From Roseomonas sp. E05 (GTDB lineage: Bacteria; Pseudomonadota; Alphaproteobacteria; Acetobacterales; Acetobacteraceae), in assembly GCF_030063475.1 (NCBI RefSeq), contig NZ_JASIRT010000005.1, positions 186,001 through 250,000 of the forward strand: a stretch of 64,000 nt of DNA. The letters run 5' to 3'. The position numbers and the translations under genes were made by a program. The notes under the pieces are model-generated. The model was not told where the DNA came from and did not search any database. It worked only from the letters and a program-made list of their open reading frames with translations. This document shows, one piece after another, positions 1 through 8,498 of the stretch. Position 1 is the stretch's first letter. Every line of letters begins with the position of its first letter.

Positions 1-639
1 CGCGCCGATCAGCACCAGGATCACCGAGAACCGGCTCTCCTGGTAGATGTCCCGGCCGCGCGCCTGACCGTTGCTGATGACGGCGTTCAGCGTCTCCTGC
101 ACGCCGTTGGTCAGCCGGTCGAAGGCGGTGCGGCTGGCGACGATGGCCTCCCCGGCGGCGATCGCCGCGGGCAGGTCGTTGGCGCGGATAGCCTGGAACT
201 GCGCCTGCGTCTGGTCGCGGATCTGCCGCAGCGCCGCAGCAGCCTGGTTCAGCTGCTGATTGATCCGCTGCCATCCCCCCTCCCGGTCACCGGAGACCGC
301 CTGCGCGGCGTTGCGGCTGGCATCCGCCTGCATCTGCTGCAGGACCGCCTCGCCATCGGCCGCATGGCGCGACCAGGACTGCGCAAGATCGTCCGGCGGC
401 ACCTCGCGGCCGAGCCCGCGCAGCAGGAAGCGCGACAGGTTGCGGCTGCGGGTGTCCTGCATCGTGCTTTCCGCGTCGCGCAGTTCCATCACGTGGCGCA
501 GCATCGCCAGGTCGCGCGTGACGATGGTCTCGGTGGCCTCAGTGACGACGCTGATCTGATTGAGGCTGTACAGGCCGAGCCCGATCAGCAGCAGCGTGAT
601 GGCCATGAAGCCGGCGAGGATTCGGTTGGCGATGCTCAA
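1..639 (-). CDS. Methyl-accepting chemotaxis protein, N-terminal part
   Basis: Chemoreceptor that senses a periplasmic or membrane signal and controls a CheA kinase. The gene starts at TTG 639 and runs off the left end after 213 codons, so only the sensor half is visible. Residues about 6-27 form a first membrane segment (ILAGFMAITLLLIGLGLYSL). A long helical region rich in Gln, Ala and Arg follows, typical of four-helix-bundle sensors. The last visible residues (FSVILVLIGA) begin a second membrane segment. The TTG start lies 5 bases after the cheW stop (TGA 646-644), with a GGAG about 10 bases upstream; no better start is in frame. The methylation helices and signalling tip must lie outside the window. 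The family is clear from the layout and the CheW/CheR neighbours, but the signal is unknown. Confidence 0.8.
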   Translation of the reverse strand, partial: MSIANRILAGFMAITLLLIGLGLYSLNQISVVTEATETIVTRDLAMLRHVMELRDAESTMQDTRSRNLSRFLLRGLGREVPPDDLAQSWSRHAADGEAVLQQMQADASRNAAQAVSGDREGGWQRINQQLNQAAAALRQIRDQTQAQFQAIRANDLPAAIAAGEAIVASRTAFDRLTNGVQETLNAVISNGQARGRDIYQESRFSVILVLIGA

Positions 640-643
640 TTCG

Positions 644-1201
644 TCACGCTCCGGAAGGCAGGGCAGGCGCCATGAAGGGTTGCAGCAGCCGGTGGGAATC
701 GACCAGTCCGAGCAGGGCGCGCCGCCCGCCGGCCAGCTCGGGCGGGGTGAGGGCATGGCCGGTGAGGGCCCGTTCGGCCGGGCGGCCGGGATCCTGCAGC
801 GGCGTGACCTCGGTGGCGCCGGCCACCCGCTCCACCCGCAGGGCGAAGCGGCGGGGCCCCGCCGCGCGCAGCAGCAGCACGTGTCCCCCCTCCCCCTGCG
901 GTGCCGCCCGGCCGAGCGCCATCGCCAGGTCCAGCAGGCAGAACATCTGCCCGGCATGGCTGAACAGGCCGAGCACGGCGGGCAGCGCGCCGGGCACGGG
1001 CGCCCAGGCCATCAGCGGCAGCACCTGCGCGACGGCACCCAGCGGCAGGCCGTAGAACTCCGTTTCCAGCTGGCAGGCCATCACCGTCAGCCGGGCCTCG
1101 GCCGGGGCGGCCGCGGCCCCGCGCGCCGCGAGCAGCCGCGTGCGCTGCTCCAGGATGCGCGCGGCGCGCGGGGGCGGGACAAGGACGCCACGATTGGGCA
1201 T
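644..1201 (-). CDS. cheW: CheW-like chemotaxis coupling protein (second copy)
   Basis: Scaffold protein that links chemoreceptors to the CheA kinase. The 185-residue product has a CheW domain from about residue 37 to 175, with the expected beta-rich pattern (LETEFYGLPLGAVAQVLPL, then LGLFSHAGQMFCLLDLAMAL). A 35-residue Arg/Ala-rich N-terminal stretch precedes it. The start codon overlaps the stop of the upstream cheR gene (TGATG), and the receptor gene starts 5 bases after its stop. The four genes are therefore probably translated from one message. This is the second CheW in the operon, as in Wsp-like systems where two CheW proteins flank a CheR methyltransferase. Family assignment is firm; the partner receptor is inferred from adjacency. 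Confidence 0.82.
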   Translation of the reverse strand: MPNRGVLVPPPRAARILEQRTRLLAARGAAAAPAEARLTVMACQLETEFYGLPLGAVAQVLPLMAWAPVPGALPAVLGLFSHAGQMFCLLDLAMALGRAAPQGEGGHVLLLRAAGPRRFALRVERVAGATEVTPLQDPGRPAERALTGHALTPPELAGGRRALLGLVDSHRLLQPFMAPALPSGA

Positions 1202-2643
1202 CAGGAACCCTTCACCGGACCGAGCGCCTCAAGATGCAGCCGTACCGTGGTGCGAAGCTCCTGCGCCGTCATCCCGTCCCCTTCCTCCAGCGCCGCGCCG
1301 CCCGGCAGGCTCATGGCGATGCGCGATGCCACCGCCAGGGCACGGCGGCCCGAGGCGGCGCGGCCCTCATCTAGCAACAACAGGCCAAGCTGGTAATGCG
1401 CCATGATGAAGTCGCCCCGCAGATAGAGGGCGCGGCGGAAGGCCTGCTCCGCCGCCGCCGGCCGGCCCAGGGCGCGGGCCACCAGCCCGTCATAGTAGTG
1501 CAGCGCGGGATGCGTCGGCTCGGCGGCCAGCCCGGCGCGGCAGGCTTCCTCGGCGCCGGCCAGGTCGCCGCGATCGGCCCGGGCGCGCACCTCCTCCAGC
1601 AGGGCGGCGGCCTGCGCCGGCGCGGCCGGGCCAGGCCTTGCCGGCGCCGCTGACGGGACGGGCGGCGGCCGCGAGGCCGGCGGCACCGGCAGGGGCGCCC
1701 AGGCGGCCGGCGGCGGGGGCATGGCCGGGAGGGCCGCCGGCGGGACGGCCGGCAGGAGTGGCAGTGCGCCGCCGCCGCGCCGGTAGGCGGCCGTGCCGGG
1801 CAGGTTCACCACGTCCAGGAACTGCGCGAAGGCGGGGTTCGGCTCCGCATGGCCGAGCAGCAGCCAGCCGCCTTCCTTCAGCCGCTCCGCCAGGGCGCGC
1901 ACCAGCCGCTCCACCACCTCGGGATGGAAGTAGATGAGGACGTTGCGGCAGAGGATCAGGTCGAACTCGTTGAACTGCAGCGGCGAGGTGCCGTCGAGCA
2001 GGCTCAGCAGGTTGTGCCGCTCGAAGCGCACCATCGCGCGGTGATGTGGCCGCAAGGCCCAGTGCCGGCCGTCGGCGGCGGGGGTGAAGTCGCGCTCCAC
2101 CTCCTCGGCCGGCAGGCTGCGCAGCGCCCAACGGCTGTACAGGCCGCCCCGCGCCACCTGCAGCACCGCTTCGTTCAGGTCGGTGCCGATCAGGCCGATC
2201 CGCCACTGCGGCAGCGCCTCGCCGAGCAGGCGGCGCAGCAGGATGGCAATGGAATAGGGCTCCGCCCCGCTGGCGCAGCCGGCGCTCCAGATCCGCAGCT
2301 GGCGTGTCGCCCCGTTGCGCGCGATGAGCTCGGGCAGGATGGTTCCCTGCAGTGCGGCGAACTGCTCGGCATAGCGGAAGAAGAAGGTCTCGCCGATGGT
2401 GATCGCCGCCACCAGCGCCGCCCATTCGGCCTCGCCGGCAACGGGGTCCTTCAGCCGCTCGATATAGGCGGCGGTGCCGGGCAGGCCGGTCTCGCGCAGC
2501 CGGCGCCGCACCCGCTCCCAGAGCAGCGAGTCCTTGTCCTGGTAATAGAAGTGCCCGGTGCGGGCGATCACCATGGCCTTCAGGCGCAGGAAATCCGCAT
2601 CCGGGATGAAGGCCGGGGTGAACGGGCCGGGCGCGTGGGACAT
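1201..2643 (-). CDS. cheR: CheR-type methyltransferase with C-terminal TPR region
   Basis: Transfers methyl groups from S-adenosylmethionine to receptor glutamates. The 480-residue product has the CheR N-terminal helical domain (about 10-85) and a catalytic domain (about 90-280). Visible motifs are TIGETFFFR, the SAM-binding WSAGCASGAEPYSIA and CRNVLIYF. A proline-rich linker (about 290-345) leads to TPR-like helices (about 350-460, LHYYDGLVARALGRPAAAEQ). The start was placed at ATG 2643 because it overlaps the upstream cheW stop (TGATG) and begins just before the CheR domain; longer reading frames upstream only run antisense to cheW. A CheR fused to TPR repeats is typical of Wsp-like or alternative-function chemosensory clusters and not of flagellar chemotaxis. 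CheA and CheB are not in the window. Confidence 0.88.
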   Translation of the reverse strand: MSHAPGPFTPAFIPDADFLRLKAMVIARTGHFYYQDKDSLLWERVRRRLRETGLPGTAAYIERLKDPVAGEAEWAALVAAITIGETFFFRYAEQFAALQGTILPELIARNGATRQLRIWSAGCASGAEPYSIAILLRRLLGEALPQWRIGLIGTDLNEAVLQVARGGLYSRWALRSLPAEEVERDFTPAADGRHWALRPHHRAMVRFERHNLLSLLDGTSPLQFNEFDLILCRNVLIYFHPEVVERLVRALAERLKEGGWLLLGHAEPNPAFAQFLDVVNLPGTAAYRRGGGALPLLPAVPPAALPAMPPPPAAWAPLPVPPASRPPPVPSAAPARPGPAAPAQAAALLEEVRARADRGDLAGAEEACRAGLAAEPTHPALHYYDGLVARALGRPAAAEQAFRRALYLRGDFIMAHYQLGLLLLDEGRAASGRRALAVASRIAMSLPGGAALEEGDGMTAQELRTTVRLHLEALGPVKGS

Positions 2644-3158
2644 CAGCCCGCGCTGGCCCATTCGGCCAGCCGGGCCTGGGCATTCTCCCGCAGCGCCGCC
2701 AGGGCGGCCTGCTCCTGCGCCAGCAGGACGCGTTCCACCGCCAGCAGGTGCACGAAGCCCTCCGGCGTCTCGATCTCCGCCAGGGCGCAGCCATTGGGGG
2801 TGGCCTCCGCCGCGAGAGGGCGCAGCCGGCCCTGCGGGATGCGCAGCAGGTCGAGCGCGCGGTCCACCAGCAGGCCGAGCGCCCCCTGCCGCCCCGCGAC
2901 CACGACGACGTGCCGGTAGAGCGCCGCCTCGCCCTCGGCGCCTTCCGCCGCCAGCCCGAAGAGCCGCACCAGGTCGAGCACCGGCAGCGCCTCGCCGCCG
3001 AGGTTCAGGAAGCCGGCGAGCGGGCGCGGCAGGCCGGGCGGCCGCCACAGCCGGGGCAGCGGCAGGATCTCCCGCACGGCGCTGCCGGGCAGCGCACAGG
3101 TCCGGCTGCCGAGCCGCAGCAGCAGGTAAGGGTCAGCGGAAGGGGCGGCGATGGTCAC
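2643..3158 (-). CDS. cheW: CheW-like chemotaxis coupling protein (first copy)
   Basis: First visible gene of the chemosensory operon; couples receptor and kinase. From GTG 3158 the protein has 171 residues and a CheW domain over nearly its whole length (YLLLRLGSRTCALPGSAV, then FLNLGGEALPVLDLVRLFGL). An in-frame ATG exists at 3269, but its 37 extra residues are not CheW-like and would reach within 21 bases of the divergent gene at 3290. GTG 3158, with AGGA about 11 bases upstream, is preferred. The stop overlaps the cheR start. A Glu/Ala-rich helix closes the protein. The promoter must lie between 3158 and 3290, but no clear box is visible. Confidence 0.8.
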   Translation of the reverse strand: MTIAAPSADPYLLLRLGSRTCALPGSAVREILPLPRLWRPPGLPRPLAGFLNLGGEALPVLDLVRLFGLAAEGAEGEAALYRHVVVVAGRQGALGLLVDRALDLLRIPQGRLRPLAAEATPNGCALAEIETPEGFVHLLAVERVLLAQEQAALAALRENAQARLAEWASAG

Positions 3159-3289
3159 GAGCGGCGAATCCTGGACGGAATCCTGGTTATCACCGCCGGA
3201 ACAGGCCCGCCAGCCATCCGGCTTACCCCTCTCGACGCTGCCGCCGGGCCTCGCCAGGATGCCCCGCATGCTCCCGGAGGATTCGCCCC

Positions 3290-4042
3290 ATGGCCATTGA
3301 CGCCGCCGCCGCCGCCGCCGCCCTTCTCCAGGCCCGCCACAGCCGGAACTGGCTCGAAGCCCTGCCCGAGGGCGCCCGGCCGGCCGACATGGAGGATGTC
3401 TATGCCATCCAGGCGTTGGTGGCGGCGGAGCTGGGCCCCGTCGCGGGCTGGAAGGTCGGCGCCGCCAGCCCCACCGCGGAGCCGGGCTGCGCGCCGCTGC
3501 ACGCGCAGAACCTGCGCTTCGATGCCGCGCCCTTCCACGCCGCCGCGTTCAACATCACCGGCATCGAGGCCGAGATCGGCTATCGCCTGGGAGCCGATCT
3601 GCCCCCGCGCGACACAGCCTATGCGCGCGAAGAGGTGATCGCTGCCATCGCCAGCATGCACCCCACCATCGAGATCGTGGACACGCGCTTCGTCCGCCTC
3701 GGGCTCGATCCGCTGAGCCACGCGGCGGACCAGACCAGCCACGGCGCCCTGGTGGTCGGCCCGGCGCTGGCCGGCTGGCAGCGCATCGACCCGCCCGCCG
3801 TGCCGGTGCGGCTGACCTTCAACGGCGAGGTGGCGGTGGAGCATGTCGGCGGCAATTCCGCCGGCGAGCCGATCCGCCTGGTGCAGTGGCTCGCCAATAC
3901 CGGCGCGCGGCGCTACGGCGGGCTGAAGGCGGGCATGGTGATCACCACCGGAAGCTGCACGGGGAACATCCTGGTGCGGCCAGGGACCAAGGTGCGGGCG
4001 GAATTCCAGGGCGTCGGCGTCGTCGAGACCGAAATCCAATGA
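3290..4042 (+). CDS. 2-keto-4-pentenoate hydratase / fumarylacetoacetate hydrolase family protein
   Basis: Member of the MhpD-like branch of the fumarylacetoacetase fold, whose enzymes hydrate 2-oxopent-4-enoates or decarboxylate 4-oxalocrotonate in aromatic catabolism. The protein has 250 residues, the usual length for MhpD/TesE hydratases (about 260). Acidic metal-site segments are visible: GIEAEIGYRLG near residues 98-108 and IEIVDTRF near 127-134. The start ATG 3290 has GGAGG 9 bases upstream. It stands alone, divergent from the chemosensory operon and convergent with the sigma factor gene, so context does not name the substrate. Its stop codon is followed directly by a family A repeat, which probably acts as its terminator. 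The family is firm; the reaction is not. Confidence 0.8.
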   Translation: MAIDAAAAAAALLQARHSRNWLEALPEGARPADMEDVYAIQALVAAELGPVAGWKVGAASPTAEPGCAPLHAQNLRFDAAPFHAAAFNITGIEAEIGYRLGADLPPRDTAYAREEVIAAIASMHPTIEIVDTRFVRLGLDPLSHAADQTSHGALVVGPALAGWQRIDPPAVPVRLTFNGEVAVEHVGGNSAGEPIRLVQWLANTGARRYGGLKAGMVITTGSCTGNILVRPGTKVRAEFQGVGVVETEIQ

Positions 4043-4187
4043 AAAAGTCCGGGGGAAGGAATTCCCCCGGCCCCCCATCTTTTTTCTTCAGGTCTCCCGC
4101 GCGGACGGAAAGCGCAGCCCCAACCGGCAAAAACGAAGAAGGGTCAAACCCAGAGGTTTGACCGGGGGAATTCCTTCCCCCGGGCTT
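4042..4187. repeat. Family A paired inverted repeat, copy 1 (convergent gene junction)
   Basis: The left arm (4042-4089) begins one base after a TGA stop: A5-GTCC, the palindromic core GGGGGAAGGAATTCCCCC, then a C-run, ATC and a T-rich tail. The right arm (4131-4187) is its inverted counterpart and ends 7 bases before the stop of the sigma factor gene. The right arm also contains a private hairpin (GTCAAACC/GGTTTGAC, 4143-4162). The element fills the whole space between two convergent genes and should terminate transcription in both directions. Confidence 0.85.
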
Positions 4188-4193
4188 TCCTCC

Positions 4194-6017
<1,824 letters not shown>

Positions 6018-6323
6018 TGATTCACCTGCACTTCATTCTGGGGGACCGCACAGGTCCCGGAACCCTGCCCTCGCCCGTGTCCGGCACAGAGCCCCGCACC
6101 ACGCCGGAAAGCGTGGAGCGAGCGAGGACAGGCTAGGGGATTGGCGTCACCTCCAGGTGGCCGCCGCATGATTTAGGGAGTGTGAAGCCTTCCAAACACC
6201 CCCCTGCCCCCCTTTGCGGGGGCGGAAAGCCGCTGTCTCAAGGGGACAGGCCGTAACGCAGCTCGGCCTGGCCGAAGGCGGCCCGCCGCGAGGGGCCGGA
6301 AAGAAAGAAGCGCAGCAGCACCG
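6018..6323. other. Intergenic region between the sigma factor gene and the toxin gene
   Basis: About 300 bases with no credible gene. It must hold the sigma factor promoter on the minus strand, although no convincing -35/-10 pair stands out. A GC hairpin (CCCCC-tttgc-GGGGG, 6206-6223) lies about 100 bases beyond the toxin stop and could end the toxin-antitoxin transcript. An 80-codon minus-strand frame overlapping the sigma gene start has no protein-like features. Confidence 0.5.
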
Positions 6324-6614
6324 TCATGCCCATTCCTCCCGTCCCTGTCCGATGCGGATCAGGGCCACCCTGCCAGCCTCATCAAGACCGTACCGCACCA
6401 TCAGGCCGATCCCTGCGAGCGGCACCAGCAGCTCGCGCCGCCCGGTGCCGTCGGCCAGCGGCCGGCCCAGCATCACGTCCTCCGCCAGCCGCCGCGTCAC
6501 GCGGAGAACCGTCTGCGCGGCACGGCGCGCGGCCTCCGGGCTACGGGCGCGGAGGGCACTCAGCAGACGGTCGAGATCGGCCACCGCCTCGGGCAGCCAT
6601 ACCAGCATTGCCAT
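6324..6614 (-). CDS. RelE/ParE-family toxin
   Basis: Small toxin of the RelE/ParE fold, expected to block translation or gyrase when not bound by its antitoxin. The 96-residue product has the family pattern: an N-terminal strand (MAMLVWLPEAVADLDRL), a helix pair with RRAAQTVLRVTRRLAED, GRPLADGTGRRELLVP and a C-terminal strand VALIRIGQGREEW. It lies 13 bases downstream of the antitoxin gene on the same strand, the normal antitoxin-then-toxin order. The conserved G-R-x-L and R-E segments favour ParE/RelE over other toxin folds. Whether the target is gyrase or ribosome-bound mRNA cannot be told from sequence. Confidence 0.8.
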   Translation of the reverse strand: MAMLVWLPEAVADLDRLLSALRARSPEAARRAAQTVLRVTRRLAEDVMLGRPLADGTGRRELLVPLAGIGLMVRYGLDEAGRVALIRIGQGREEWA

Positions 6615-6627
6615 GGGCGACGGCCGG

Positions 6628-6900
6628 TCACCGCCCCGGGAGGGGGCGGGCGCCTTCCGTGCCGAAGCCGTCGAGCCACTCCTCGACGGCCTGCTGCGTG
6701 ACGGCCCGCTCGGAGAGGCGGTACCGCTCCCAGCGCGCCAGATCCTCCCGCTTCTCCTGCTCGTAGCTCTCCTCGCGGTCGAGGAACTCCAGCACGGCCT
6801 TCTTCATCAGCCAGTGCGGCGAGCGGTCGCGCACGCGGCCGAGCGCCTGCAGCCGCTGGCGCGTCGCTTCATCCAGCTTCAGCGCAAGGCTGCTCGACAC
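6628..6900 (-). CDS. Ribbon-helix-helix antitoxin (CopG/ParD type)
   Basis: DNA-binding antitoxin that neutralises the downstream toxin and represses its own operon. From GTG 6900 the protein has 90 residues. The N-terminal strand and two helices match ribbon-helix-helix proteins (SSLALKLDEATRQRLQAL, then SPHWLMKKAVLEFLDREE). The charged C-terminal half (about 45-90) would wrap the toxin. The GTG start is chosen because the RHH domain begins right there and GGAG lies about 9 bases upstream; the longer ATG frame from 7044 adds 48 residues without family features. Pairing with the ParE-like gene 13 bases downstream supports the call. Confidence 0.8.
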   Translation of the reverse strand: MSSSLALKLDEATRQRLQALGRVRDRSPHWLMKKAVLEFLDREESYEQEKREDLARWERYRLSERAVTQQAVEEWLDGFGTEGARPLPGR

Positions 6901-7198
6901 GGCAGGCTCCGGCGGTGGTGATCGGTCGCACCTCTCTATACCGGGCCATGCTGTCACAGGGATGAAATCTCCAGAGGGCAGCCTTGCCGCGAGCGCAGCC
7001 ATGGGGAACGCCGGCGGGGCCGCAGTTCTACTCCCCTCCCGCACCGGTTTGGGAAGGAAATTCCCCCGATTCTTAGCCTCGCCTTGTCGTTTTTCTCATC
7101 GCCTGAGGCATTCCGCGGCAGAGCTGCCGCCCTCTCGCCCCCTGCTGCCGGCAGCCGCCGGCGCATGCTATGGACGGCCCCATGCATGAAGGAATGGC
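6901..7198. other. Divergent intergenic region with a decayed family A core
   Basis: Just under 300 bases between the antitoxin gene (minus) and the DUF2786 gene (plus), with no credible coding frame. At 7051-7068 the sequence GGGAAGGAAATTCCCCC closely resembles the palindromic core of the family A repeats but lacks the flanking C-runs and T-tails. It looks like a decayed copy, although a chance match is possible. A TATAGA-like box lies at about 6932-6937 on the minus strand, upstream of the antitoxin gene, without a well-spaced -35. Confidence 0.4.
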
Positions 7199-7921
7199 AT
7201 GAACCAGGCTGCCGAACTGGCGCGGGTCAAGGCCCGCATCCGGGCCCTGACGGAGAAGACCGTCTCCAATGGCTGCACCGAGGCCGAGGCGCTCGCCGCG
7301 GCCGAGATGGTCGGCCGGCTGCTGGAGCGCTACGCCCTCAGCATGGACGAGGTGGAGCTGCGCGAGGCCCGCTGCGTCCAGGTGGAGGTGCCGCTCGCCG
7401 GCCGGCGCCGGCGCCCGGTGGATGCCTGCGTCCCCGCCATCGCCCGCTTCTGCGACTGCAAGGTCTGGCTGGCGCGCGAATCGCGGGGCGCGCGCTACGT
7501 CTTCTTCGGCCTGGAGCCGGACACCGCGCTGGCCGCCTACCTCTTCGCCGTGGTCGAGCGCAGCATCGGCGCCGAACTGGCCACCTTCCGCGCCGCCCGC
7601 CCGGCGCTGCGCGGACTTCCCCTGCGGCGCGCCTCCACCAGTTTCCAGCAGGGCATGGCCGGCCGCATCGCCGAGCGCCTGGAGGCGATGGCCCGCGAGC
7701 GCCAGGCCGGGATGGCGGCGCGGCCGAGCGCCGGCACGGCGCTGGTCGTCGCCAAGCAGCAGGTGGTGGAGGAAGCCTTCCGGGAGGCGGCCATCCGGCT
7801 CGTCGCCACCCGGCGGCAGGCCATCCAGCCGGATGGCTCCTACCACCAGGGCTATGCCGCCGGGGACCGCGTCAACCTGAACCGCCCCCTGCGCGGCCGT
7901 TCCCCCGGCCTGATCGAATGA
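7199..7921 (+). CDS. DUF2786 domain protein
   Basis: Function unknown. The 240-residue product begins with a DUF2786 domain (about 8-48: IRALTEKTVSNGCTEAEALAAAEMVGRLLERY). This short helical motif is found in phage, plasmid and chromosomal proteins and often sits beside metallopeptidase genes. The middle (about 65-115) has strand-rich stretches with FCDCKVW and RYVFFGLEPD. The C-terminal half is an Arg/Ala-rich helical segment. No membrane segment or signal peptide is visible. Its stop codon overlaps the start of a metallopeptidase gene by 4 bases (ATGA), so the two are co-translated and probably work together. The ATG is preceded by GAAGGA at a short distance. Confidence 0.75.
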   Translation: MNQAAELARVKARIRALTEKTVSNGCTEAEALAAAEMVGRLLERYALSMDEVELREARCVQVEVPLAGRRRRPVDACVPAIARFCDCKVWLARESRGARYVFFGLEPDTALAAYLFAVVERSIGAELATFRAARPALRGLPLRRASTSFQQGMAGRIAERLEAMARERQAGMAARPSAGTALVVAKQQVVEEAFREAAIRLVATRRQAIQPDGSYHQGYAAGDRVNLNRPLRGRSPGLIE

Positions 7922-8364
7922 GGCGCCTCCGCGACAGCCAGCGCCAGCGCCTCTATGCCTGGGAGGACCGGGTGGTGGCCCCGCATGGCGGCGCACCCCT
8001 CCCCTTTGCCGCCGCCCAGGGCATGGTGGATGCCATCTGGGCCGAGCTGGGCCTGCGCTACCCGCCCAAGGTCGAGCCCCTGCCTCCTCAGGCCACCCGC
8101 CGCATGGCCGACGCCAATCGCCTGCGCCTGCGCCTGCCCGCCGAGTTCCCGCCCTGGGTGCTGCTGCACGAACTGGCCCACGCGCTCAGCAGCACGCAGG
8201 ATGGCGCCTCCGACGGGCATGGACCCATCTTCGCCGGGCTCTACGTGCAGCTTCTGGAACGCTACCTGCGCCTGCCCGCCACCATGCTGATGGCCTCCCT
8301 GCGAGAGGCGGGGCTGCGGGCGGAGCCTTCGGCCCGGCCGGTGTTCCTGGAGGAAGCAGAGTAA
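7918..8364 (+). CDS. Small HExxH zinc metallopeptidase-like protein
   Basis: Probable zinc-dependent peptidase. The 148-residue product contains HELAHAL (about residues 83-89), the HExxH signature of zincin enzymes. DGHGPIFAGLY follows about 10 residues later; its His is a likely third zinc ligand, as in HExxH-x(n)-H families. The protein has no signal peptide or membrane segment, so it should act in the cytoplasm. It overlaps the upstream DUF2786 gene by 4 bases (ATGA), a spacing that usually marks obligate partners. The general layout recalls SprT-like and phage/plasmid-type putative metallohydrolases. The substrate is unknown. A family A repeat begins in its TAA stop codon. Confidence 0.72.
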   Translation: MRRLRDSQRQRLYAWEDRVVAPHGGAPLPFAAAQGMVDAIWAELGLRYPPKVEPLPPQATRRMADANRLRLRLPAEFPPWVLLHELAHALSSTQDGASDGHGPIFAGLYVQLLERYLRLPATMLMASLREAGLRAEPSARPVFLEEAE

Positions 8365-8497
8365 AAAGATCGGGGGAATGAATTCCCCCAAACCCCCATC
8401 TTCTTTTTGTCCGTTCAAGCGCATCGCCCTTTGCCAGGGCGGGAAACGCGAAGCAAAAAGAAGGGGGACTGGGGGAATTCATTCCCCCAGACTTTTC
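8364..8497. repeat. Family A paired inverted repeat, copy 2 (convergent gene junction)
   Basis: The left arm (8364-8409) overlaps the TAA of the metallopeptidase gene: AAAAAGATC, core GGGGGAATGAATTCCCCC, then C5-ATC and a T-rich tail. The right arm (8455-8497) is the inverted partner (GGGGGACTGG, core, AGACTTTT) and ends one base before the stop of the ribonucleotide reductase gene. The inner spacer (about 45 bases, starting GTCCGTTC) has the same orientation as that of copy 6. Stop-to-stop fit suggests a bidirectional terminator. Confidence 0.88.
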
Positions 8498-8498
8498 C

